9,964 nucleotides of DNA from an uncultured Clostridia bacterium (lineage in GTDB: Bacteria > Bacillota_A > Clostridia > Christensenellales > CAG-138), in NCBI GenBank assembly GCA_946539625.1, contig CAMNHT010000029.1, positions 1-9,964 of the forward strand. The letters run 5' to 3'. Below, piece after piece: positions 1-6,212 of the stretch (its first letter is position 1; each line of letters starts with the position of its first letter). The position numbers and the translations under genes were made by a program. The notes under the pieces were generated by a model. That model saw only the letters and a list, made by a program, of their open reading frames with translations, had not been told where the DNA came from and made no database searches.

Positions 1-118
1 GGAATAATCCGCCGCAAGCAGCGCGTCATCGCAGATCCGCGACTTCTTTATGACAAACTGCAGGATCAGCGACGCATCGGACGCTGTGACCGTACCGTTC
101 CCGTTGGCGTCGCCCCTG
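1..118 (-). other. Dockerin type I repeat (partial module) at the C-terminus of the SpoIID-like protein
   Basis: The first calcium-binding loop and helix read GDANGNGTVTASDASLILQF, with D615, N617, N619 and D626 in the usual EF-hand-like positions. A linker helix KKSRICDDALLAADYS follows. In a complete module AAD would be followed by a second loop of the form xNGDGxVxxxD; that part lies beyond the window. Dockerins bind cohesins to attach proteins to scaffoldins or the cell surface. No cohesin is visible here. Confidence 0.8.
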
Positions 119-1953
119 AGAACCGTCGGCGCACCGGCGCCGAGCGTGATGTAGCTCTTCCAGATAAAAGCACCCTGCCCCGTCGCACGGTCCATGATGC
201 AGTACCAGTTCTTTGACTGATAGTAGACATAGACCTTGTCACCCGTATTCAGAGGCCAGTATTTCCCGAAGTTCGTGGACGGTCCCTGCCGGAGATTCGA
301 ATCGTCCGCGTTGCAGACGCCTTCCCAATGCGGCTGCGGTTCGCGCTCGTAATAGCTCACGTAATCCGAATGCACATAGCCCGTCTTTCCGCTTCCCTCG
401 TCATAGACCTGCAGCCATTGCCCGCTTTCCGAAAGCACGCCGAGGATCGCGCCGAGCTTCAGCTCTCCGATCGTCGTGTAGGAGGTCGACGGACCCGACC
501 GTAGACTCAGGGACGTCGTCGTGACAATCACGTCGTATACGATCGGTCCCGGAGGCGGCGCAGGTGTCGGCGTGGCGGTCGGCGCTGCGGTGGGTTTCGG
601 CGTGGCAGTCGGTTTCGGCGTCGCCGTGGGCGTTGCCGTCGGCTGCGGGTCGTCACCTTCCTCATAGGTGAAATCGAACGTCGCCGTCGATTCGATCGCC
701 TTGCCGTTCGCGTCGTACAGCGTCGCGCCGCGATAATAGAATTTCAGCACATCCACGTAGGAGTAGCCCTGTTTCACCATCTGCCCCGCGCCGCGGTGCG
801 AAAGTCCCGCGCGATGCCCGCTGTTCACGCCCCATACGAGCTTCCATTCGTTCTTCTGCGTCCGTACCGTGAAGCAGATCGTGCCGGAAGCGTCCAGTAC
901 GACCGCTGTTTTGATCTCGTCCGGCGTGCAGGAAAAGCGGACCTGTTTCTGTTTTCCCGCGCCGTCCTTCACCGTCAGGGTCCAATCATACCGTTTCTCC
1001 GGTGCAAGCGTGCTCGGATAGCGCGCGGTGCCCGATGGATTGTCCGGATCGTAAACGCCGGTCAGCGCGTCGACGGAGACGATCTCCTTCGCGCCGGTCC
1101 TGTCGAGCAGAAACGCATAGAGCAGAGCGTTCATATTTTTCGGATTCGTTCCGTCGATCGCCAGCACAACATTCTTGGTCGATCCCAAAAGGTCGAACGG
1201 ATCATAGCCGAACCAGTACGCGCCGTCGTTTCCCGTGCCGCCCCAGCGGATGCGCGGCGTGATCGCCTGCCCGCCGTTCGCGGTGCTGTAATAGGTCTTT
1301 ACGGTCTTTCCGTTATACCGGAGCGTCTGCGTCCAGACCGCGTCGACCGCCGCGATCGTGTTCTTGTCCTCCGCGACAAAGCCGTAATAAAGCTGCGAGC
1401 TCGTAGTATCGTACACGTCGAAATACTTGTTCTTTCTCGCCTCGACCTCCGCGAGCGCAAAGCCCTTTGCGCAGATCGTTTCCGTTTTCAGAAAGTCCGG
1501 TCTGGAGGAATCCGAAAGTTCGCCGCTGACGACACCGTAGAGATATCGGTGCATGTCGACGTAGTTGATGAGCCGCAGCGTGCCGCCGTCATTATAAAAC
1601 AGGAAGTCGCCGTAATATTTGCGTGTGCCGTGCTTCGGGTTGTCGAAGGTCAGGATCGTAGCGTCGTCCGTGCCGACCCGCTCAAGCCGCACAGAACCGT
1701 CCGAGGTTTTCAGCACGCCCGAGGACGAATGCGAGACCGTGATTTTGCCGCTTTTGAGCTTCGCGGTCACCGTTCCGCCGCTGACGGTCTTACTGCCGAC
1801 GGCATACTTGCCCGCAAGCTTCACCGTGAGTGTATCCGCGCCGTTTGTGGACAGAAGTACGCGTACGATCGTTTCATCCTCCGAAGCCGAAGCCGGCTGT
1901 ACCGCGATCGGAAGCATGAGCAGGCAAAGCAGCAGGCAGAATACCCGTTTCAT
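1..1953 (-). CDS. Secreted SpoIID/LytB-domain protein with two SH3b domains and a dockerin (3' end beyond window)
   Basis: Visible part is 651 codons, open at the window edge. Start ATG at 1953-1951 follows AAGGAGG with a 7-base spacer. Residues 1-23 form a signal peptide (MKR, a Leu/Cys-rich core, then ASA before the mature Ser-Glu). Residues about 25-410 match the SpoIID/LytB family: YVDMHRYLYGVVSGE (131-145) carries the family's catalytic-type Glu at E145, followed by YDTTSSQLYYG, YYSTANGGQA (221-230) and SGHRAGLSHRGAGQM (378-392), ending in FYYRGATL. Residues 436-470 are a Pro/Thr/Ala linker. SH3b-like domains follow at about 476-533 (LSLRSGPSTSYTTIGE) and 544-605 (SNLRQGPSTNFGKYWP). GDANGNGTVTASDASLILQF (614-633) is a dockerin type I calcium-loop repeat, and the window ends just as a second repeat should begin. 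Known SpoIID proteins are lytic transglycosylases that trim denuded glycan during spore engulfment. This one is larger and soluble, so a wall-remodelling role outside sporulation is my inference. Domain calls are firm; the in vivo role is not known. Confidence 0.9.
   Translation of the reverse strand, partial: MKRVFCLLLCLLMLPIAVQPASASEDETIVRVLLSTNGADTLTVKLAGKYAVGSKTVSGGTVTAKLKSGKITVSHSSSGVLKTSDGSVRLERVGTDDATILTFDNPKHGTRKYYGDFLFYNDGGTLRLINYVDMHRYLYGVVSGELSDSSRPDFLKTETICAKGFALAEVEARKNKYFDVYDTTSSQLYYGFVAEDKNTIAAVDAVWTQTLRYNGKTVKTYYSTANGGQAITPRIRWGGTGNDGAYWFGYDPFDLLGSTKNVVLAIDGTNPKNMNALLYAFLLDRTGAKEIVSVDALTGVYDPDNPSGTARYPSTLAPEKRYDWTLTVKDGAGKQKQVRFSCTPDEIKTAVVLDASGTICFTVRTQKNEWKLVWGVNSGHRAGLSHRGAGQMVKQGYSYVDVLKFYYRGATLYDANGKAIESTATFDFTYEEGDDPQPTATPTATPKPTATPKPTAAPTATPTPAPPPGPIVYDVIVTTTSLSLRSGPSTSYTTIGELKLGAILGVLSESGQWLQVYDEGSGKTGYVHSDYVSYYEREPQPHWEGVCNADDSNLRQGPSTNFGKYWPLNTGDKVYVYYQSKNWYCIMDRATGQGAFIWKSYITLGAGAPTVLRGDANGNGTVTASDASLILQFVIKKSRICDDALLAADYS
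544..648 (-). repeat. Tandem Pro/Thr-rich linker repeat inside the SpoIID-like gene
   Basis: Degenerate tandem units of about 18 bases encode TPTATPKPTATPKPTA and variants (residues 436-470). This is a typical extended, possibly glycosylated linker between the SpoIID catalytic domain and the SH3 and dockerin modules. Such runs can change length by slippage between strains. Confidence 0.75.
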
Positions 1954-1989
1954 AAGCGCACCTCCTTTTTCTCGGTTCCGTGTATCTCC

Positions 1990-2017
1990 GTTATATCATA
2001 GGTCGACAAAAAAACAA
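1990..2017 (-). promoter_or_regulatory. Probable extended -10 promoter for the SpoIID-like gene
   Basis: On the minus strand TGATATAAC (1998-1990) is an extended -10 element with 5 of 6 matches to TATAAT. A weak -35, TTGTTT (2017-2012), lies 16 bases upstream and falls inside the stem and U-tract of the preceding terminator. Transcription would begin near 1983, leaving a leader of roughly 30 bases that holds the AAGGAGG site. Placement of the -35 is uncertain. Confidence 0.4.
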
Positions 2018-2036
2018 ACGCTTTTCGGCGTTTGTT
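2008..2036 (-). terminator. Rho-independent terminator after the FAD dehydrogenase gene
   Basis: Read on the minus strand, a 9-base stem AACAAACGC / GCGTTTGTT (2036-2028 and 2021-2013, loop of 6) is followed by seven T residues (2014-2008, sharing the last stem base). It begins about 50 bases after the TGA of the dehydrogenase gene, so it closes the cdaA-cdaR-dehydrogenase unit. The 132-base gap 1954-2085 holds this terminator and the promoter of the next gene; I see no other gene there. Confidence 0.9.
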
Positions 2037-2085
2037 GAAACAATGTTTACAAGGATGACGAATCTATGTTGCAATTTTGGCAGAT

Positions 2086-3702
2086 TCAGGAAACCGGCGA
2101 AAAGATCCGCATGACGGCTTCCGCGGCCTTTCGCCCGTCGACCGCCGCGCTGACGATGCCGCCGGCGTACCCGGCGCCCTCGCCGATCGGATACAGTCCC
2201 TTATATGAAACGGACTCCATTGCCTCATCGCGCAGGATCCGAAGCGGCGACGATGTGCGGCTTTCCGCCGCCGTCAGGATCGCGTCCTCCATGTCATAGC
2301 CTTTGAGCTGCCGTCCGAACGTCTTTAACCCGTCGCGGATCCCCGCAGAAACGAAATCCGGCAGGCAATCCGAAAGCCGCGTATAACGCACACCCGGGCG
2401 ATACGTCGGTTCAACCGAGCGTGAGGGCTTGGACTGCTCGTTCCGTAAAAACGCGCCGACCGTGGAAGCAGGCGCGGTCCCGTCCGCGCCGCCCAAAAGG
2501 AACGTGTTGCGTTCGAGCCGGTCCAGATATCGAAGCCCGTCCAAAGGATGCGTGCCGAAATCCTCCGGCGTGATCTGTACAACGACCGCCGCGTTGGCAT
2601 TTTTGCCGTCGCGGGCGAAGTTGCTCATGCCGTTGACCACGATCTGCTCGTTTGCGCTTGCGCTTGCGACGACCTGTCCGCCGGGGCACATACAGAATGT
2701 ATAGACGCCGCGCTCGACGCTTTTCGCGGTGAGCCGATATTCCGCCGCGCCCAGCCGCGGATGGTTTGCCATCGGTCCGTACTGACTTTCATTGATCAGG
2801 CTTTGCGGATGCTCGGCGCGTACGCCGATCGCAAATGCCTTCGGCGCCATCGCAACGCCCTTCAGAAACAGCATCCGTGCCGTATCCCTTGCGCCGTGTC
2901 CGATCGCAAGCAGCAGCGCCGCGCAGGGCTCCCGGACCGTACGGTCCCCTTCGCGGATGCAGACCGCCGCAACCCTGCCGTCGGTCACGCGGATATCCTC
3001 GAGCTTTGCGGAAAAGCGCACTTCCCCGCCGGCAGCCTCGATCCGTCTTCTGAGATTGCCGACCACCGCGCGCAGCCGGTCCGTTCCGATATGCGGCTTG
3101 GCAAGATAGGCGATCTCCTCCGGCGCACCGCACGCGATCATGTCTTTGAGGATTCCGTCGATATGCGGATCCCGGATGCGCGTCGTAAGCTTGCCGTCCG
3201 AAAACGTGCCTGCGCCGCCCTCGCCGAACGCGACGTTGCTGTCCGGATCCGGATTTGCGATCCTTCCGGACCAGTACGTTTCCACGTCCTTCACGCGTTC
3301 TTCGATCGGACGTCCGCGTTCGATCACCAGCGGACGATAGCCGTTTTCCGCAAGCGTCAGCGCGGCAAACAGCCCCGCAGGTCCGAGCCCCGTGACGATG
3401 ATCCGCCCGTCCGCCTGTTTCGTACCGAAGGCAACCGGCTCCGGATCGGTTTTAAGGACAAGCTCCGCCCGAAGCTTCGGGTCGTTTTGCACGCGCTTTG
3501 CCGCCGCGTCGGTCAGTGTGAGCTCCGCGTGGATGCAGTGAAAGATATCCTGCTTTTTACGCGCGTCAAGCGCCTGCCGTACGATGCGGATGCGGATCAG
3601 CGCATCCCTCGGAATACCGAGCTTTTTACAGCACGAAGCGGCGAACGATTCGTCCGTCGCATCGAGCTCTTTTCTTAAATTTTGCAGATAGACCGTTTTC
3701 AT
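2086..3702 (-). CDS. FAD-dependent dehydrogenase of the COG2509 family
   Basis: 538 residues from the ATG at 3702-3700. After an N-terminal domain of about 95 residues, the Rossmann dinucleotide site GLGPAGLFAAL (GxGxxG at 105-110) and VIERG bind FAD. FGEGGAGTFSDGKLT and the C-terminal YPIGEGAGYAGGI (about 505-516) are signatures of this flavoprotein group. Its substrate and physiological role are unknown, although it is often called NAD(FAD)-utilising dehydrogenase. It is probably cytosolic: there is no signal peptide or membrane segment. The gene is third in the cdaA-cdaR unit, starting 13 bases after the cdaR stop. An in-frame ATG at 3744 would add 14 residues overlapping cdaR. I prefer 3702 because MKTVYLQNLRKEL resembles the usual short N-terminus, but neither start has a good ribosome site. 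A rho-independent terminator follows. Confidence 0.9.
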   Translation of the reverse strand: MKTVYLQNLRKELDATDESFAASCCKKLGIPRDALIRIRIVRQALDARKKQDIFHCIHAELTLTDAAAKRVQNDPKLRAELVLKTDPEPVAFGTKQADGRIIVTGLGPAGLFAALTLAENGYRPLVIERGRPIEERVKDVETYWSGRIANPDPDSNVAFGEGGAGTFSDGKLTTRIRDPHIDGILKDMIACGAPEEIAYLAKPHIGTDRLRAVVGNLRRRIEAAGGEVRFSAKLEDIRVTDGRVAAVCIREGDRTVREPCAALLLAIGHGARDTARMLFLKGVAMAPKAFAIGVRAEHPQSLINESQYGPMANHPRLGAAEYRLTAKSVERGVYTFCMCPGGQVVASASANEQIVVNGMSNFARDGKNANAAVVVQITPEDFGTHPLDGLRYLDRLERNTFLLGGADGTAPASTVGAFLRNEQSKPSRSVEPTYRPGVRYTRLSDCLPDFVSAGIRDGLKTFGRQLKGYDMEDAILTAAESRTSSPLRILRDEAMESVSYKGLYPIGEGAGYAGGIVSAAVDGRKAAEAVMRIFSPVS

Positions 3703-3715
3703 TCCGATCGGTTCA

Positions 3716-5260
3716 TCAATTTGCTTCAACCGTCTCGATCTCATCCAGAACGACCTTTACGGTCTTCGTCTGTAATTCGATCAGATACTGCTTTCCGTCC
3801 TTCGATGTAAGCGCGATCCGGATCACCGGATCTTTGCCGTTCTCCGGCACCGTGAGGAGATAGTTCTGCACGTACAGATCGACGCCGTTCCACCGGATCA
3901 CAAACGGCACTTCATGCGTGCCCTTGCCATAGTGATGCAGGTCGACGCTTGCCGTAAGCCATGCCGGATCGAACGCATTCATCGCATCGGTCAGTCCGGA
4001 AACTTTGATTGCGATGGTCTCCGGTCGTTCTTTTACCTCGATCCCTTCATCCGGCTCGCCGTATTCGACCGCGATATCGTATTCCTTCTCATCCACCGCC
4101 AGCTTCCAGATCTCCATCCGGACCAGCGTTGATTTCTGTTCGCACGTGATGCCTGAAGGGATATCAAGGTCGACCTTGAATGTGACCCTGTCCCGCGCGA
4201 GGTTCAGATCCAGCGCGGTTGCGTCGATGCTCGCATTCAGATCCTGCTCGCGAATGATTTCAAGCTTGCTGCTGCCGTCCGTCTTTTGAAGATCGAGCAG
4301 GATCATTTCGGTTGTGATCTCGCTGATCTTCGCAAGGTCCTTTGCCGAGCCGTATATGCGCACCGTCTTGGGAAGCGCGCCGTCCGCAAATGTGCACAAA
4401 TAATCGTATATATCCGTGTCAATCGCATCCTCGCCCGAGAGGTTGATCTTTACCGGCACTTCCTTATAGCGTCGGATCTCGATCCCCTCCACCGTCACCT
4501 CAACGTCCGTCGTCGCTTTGGTTTCGAGGATCTCATCCGCCTCGTTCCGGAAAACGACCGGCAGCGTTCTCGAAAAGGTATCCGGTGCCTGCGCAAGCTC
4601 CGCATCGGTGAAATTACCGAGATCCAGCTCCACTTCGGCGCTTGAAATTTCGTCGATCTCCGCTTTTCTGCCGAAGACCGATCGCAGCGAAACCGTTTTC
4701 GTCAGATTGTATTCAAAGCCTTCCACGGTTCCGTCGAGATTCTGTATCTCCGGAAAAGCACCGTTCGTTTTGACCTTGACCGATCGGATATCCTTGCTGG
4801 AAACCCGTGCGATATGCAGCGTAATCTCGCTGTTTGAGATCTTCTTTTCTTCGCAGAAATTCGGGATCTCGATCGCACCGACCTTCAGCGTGACGTCCAT
4901 CTCATCCGGATCCTGATTGCTTGTCTCGATACTGCTGAGATCCACGCCGTACCGGACGTTGTCGTTATTGATCTTGCTGTGGTTGTCTATGGTCGCTTCA
5001 AGGTTCACGTCGGTCGTAGGCTTCGGGTCATTCTCGCCTTCAACCACGATCCACCCGTTTTCGATCAGCTTATCCTGATTCAGAAGCTCGATCTCCACCC
5101 CGTATAACCGCTTGACATAGACGGGCTTGACCTCCGAAAGTACGTAGCCCCAAAGCAGAAGCGCAAACACCAGCGCAATGATCTTCAGCGGAATATTCTT
5201 TGTAAAAACGTTTTTCAGAAACTGCCCGACAGCGGAGAAAAACTTTTGCCGTTTCGTCAT
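3716..5260 (-). CDS. cdaR: CdaR, YbbR-repeat regulator of the diadenylate cyclase
   Basis: 514 residues from the ATG at 5260-5258, which follows GGAGG with a 6-base spacer. An upstream in-frame start at 5305 would lie inside cdaA and lacks such a site. A short basic cytoplasmic tail (MTKRQKFF) is followed by one membrane helix at about 23-42 (IPLKIIALVFALLLWGYVL). The rest is extracytoplasmic and beta-rich, with about four YbbR-like repeats (roughly 45-155, 160-262, 264-365 and 390-475) built around V-x-V-x-G turns such as VEVTVEGI and IAIKVSGL. In Bacillus and Listeria, CdaR binds CdaA at the membrane and modulates c-di-AMP synthesis; this role is inferred here from family and position. It begins one base after the cdaA stop, so the two are almost certainly translated together. 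YbbR proteins diverge fast, so repeat borders are approximate. Confidence 0.92.
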   Translation of the reverse strand: MTKRQKFFSAVGQFLKNVFTKNIPLKIIALVFALLLWGYVLSEVKPVYVKRLYGVEIELLNQDKLIENGWIVVEGENDPKPTTDVNLEATIDNHSKINNDNVRYGVDLSSIETSNQDPDEMDVTLKVGAIEIPNFCEEKKISNSEITLHIARVSSKDIRSVKVKTNGAFPEIQNLDGTVEGFEYNLTKTVSLRSVFGRKAEIDEISSAEVELDLGNFTDAELAQAPDTFSRTLPVVFRNEADEILETKATTDVEVTVEGIEIRRYKEVPVKINLSGEDAIDTDIYDYLCTFADGALPKTVRIYGSAKDLAKISEITTEMILLDLQKTDGSSKLEIIREQDLNASIDATALDLNLARDRVTFKVDLDIPSGITCEQKSTLVRMEIWKLAVDEKEYDIAVEYGEPDEGIEVKERPETIAIKVSGLTDAMNAFDPAWLTASVDLHHYGKGTHEVPFVIRWNGVDLYVQNYLLTVPENGKDPVIRIALTSKDGKQYLIELQTKTVKVVLDEIETVEAN

Positions 5261-5261
5261 A

Positions 5262-6113
5262 TTATACCTCCGCAGCCTTTTTCTTTCTCTTCCAGGGAAG
5301 CACAAAGCCCTGATCCTGAATCAGCAGCCCTTCGAGCGTGTTTGAGAGCGCCTTTTCATCGAGATACCGGATCAGCTTGCCTTCCTTCGCAATGGAGATC
5401 GCGCCGGTCTCCTCCGAAACGATGATGACCACGCAATCCGCCGCGGAAGAAACGCCGAGCGCCGCGCGATGGCGGGTACCGAGCTCACGCGCGACCTTCG
5501 TATCGTCGGACAGCGGCAAAAGGCAGCTTGCGGCGACCACGGTCATTCCGCGGATCACCACCGCGCCGTCGTGCAGCGGCGTGTTCGGTTCGAAGATGTT
5601 CTCGATCAGCGCGCCGGAAAGCTCCGCATTCAGCGGAATACCCGTCGCGGCGATATCGCCGAGCCCGGACCGCCGTTCAAATACGAGCAAAGCACCGACG
5701 CGTCGTTTGGACATGTGAAGAATCGAGCGCTTCACATCCTGGATGAGGCGGCGCGCTTCGGTTTCGTCGTCTGCGCCGAGCAGCCGTGTCAGACGGTTCG
5801 TACCGATCCTGCTCAGCATGTGCCGGATCTCCGGCGTAAAGAGAATGAACAGGATAATGAAAATCGAACCGCTTGCCAGCGTGCTGTTCAGCACCCAGTA
5901 GATCGTCCACAAATTCAGTACACGTGCCAGTACGGAGAGCAGGAACAAAAGCCCGATCCCCTTCATGACCTGATATGCACGCGTCTCCCGTGTCCATTCC
6001 AGAATTTTGTACAGGAAGATGGCTATGATCAGCACGTCAAAGATGAAGCTCACGAGACCGCTCGTCGTCGTGAGTGCGCCGAAAATGGTATAGAAAATGG
6101 TTTCCAGATCCAA
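5262..6113 (-). CDS. cdaA: CdaA, membrane-bound diadenylate cyclase (c-di-AMP synthase)
   Basis: CdaA condenses two ATP into cyclic di-AMP, the second messenger that controls potassium and osmolyte uptake and wall homeostasis. Three N-terminal membrane helices (about residues 18-38, 51-69 and 75-92) precede the cytosolic DAC domain. Both catalytic motifs are intact: PLHDGAVVI (DGA at 182-184) and TRHRAALG (RHR at 214-216), followed by SEETGAISIA. Length (283 aa) is normal for the family. I chose the TTG at 6113-6111 because GAGGTGATC, complementary to the 16S 3' end, lies 6 bases upstream. A GTG at 6125-6123 gives four more residues, but that codon sits inside the ribosome site itself. A strong promoter lies just upstream and cdaR follows after one base. 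Function is certain by motif; only the start is open. Confidence 0.95.
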   Translation of the reverse strand: MDLETIFYTIFGALTTTSGLVSFIFDVLIIAIFLYKILEWTRETRAYQVMKGIGLLFLLSVLARVLNLWTIYWVLNSTLASGSIFIILFILFTPEIRHMLSRIGTNRLTRLLGADDETEARRLIQDVKRSILHMSKRRVGALLVFERRSGLGDIAATGIPLNAELSGALIENIFEPNTPLHDGAVVIRGMTVVAASCLLPLSDDTKVARELGTRHRAALGVSSAADCVVIIVSEETGAISIAKEGKLIRYLDEKALSNTLEGLLIQDQGFVLPWKRKKKAAEV

Positions 6114-6119
6114 CTTCCC

Positions 6120-6128
6120 GATCACCTC
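6120..6128 (-). promoter_or_regulatory. Ribosome binding site deciding the cdaA start
   Basis: GAGGTGATC on the minus strand pairs perfectly with the 16S rRNA 3' end (GAUCACCUC). Its 6-base distance to the in-frame TTG at 6113 suits initiation there. The competing GTG start at 6125-6123 is part of the pairing sequence, which makes it unlikely. Confidence 0.6.
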
Positions 6129-6175
6129 TCTTTCATGCTTGCCGCTAAAGCGTTACAAAATGTTTCGACAATCAT

Positions 6176-6205
6176 ATTATACCATCAATGTGTCATAATT
6201 GTCAC
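6176..6205 (-). promoter_or_regulatory. Strong extended -10 promoter of the cdaA operon
   Basis: On the minus strand, -35 GTGACA (6205-6200, 5 of 6 matches to TTGACA) is followed by an 18-base spacer and -10 TATAAT (6181-6176, perfect). The -10 is preceded by TGG, giving the extended TGnTATAAT form. The start site would be near 6168, leaving about a 55-base leader before the TTG. The -35 begins just 4 bases after the tandem TAATAA stop of the upstream permease gene. Confidence 0.85.
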
Positions 6206-6212
6206 GCAATTA

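Noticed and set aside
796..2001. 401-codon open frame on the plus strand
   Set aside because: It lies opposite the SpoIID-like gene, its product is Arg-rich with no domain I recognise, and the minus strand frame has signal peptide, ribosome site and clear domains. GC-rich third positions produce such antisense frames.
2548..3678. 376-codon open frame on the plus strand
   Set aside because: Antisense shadow of the FAD dehydrogenase, whose motifs are unmistakable; no ribosome site or recognisable product.
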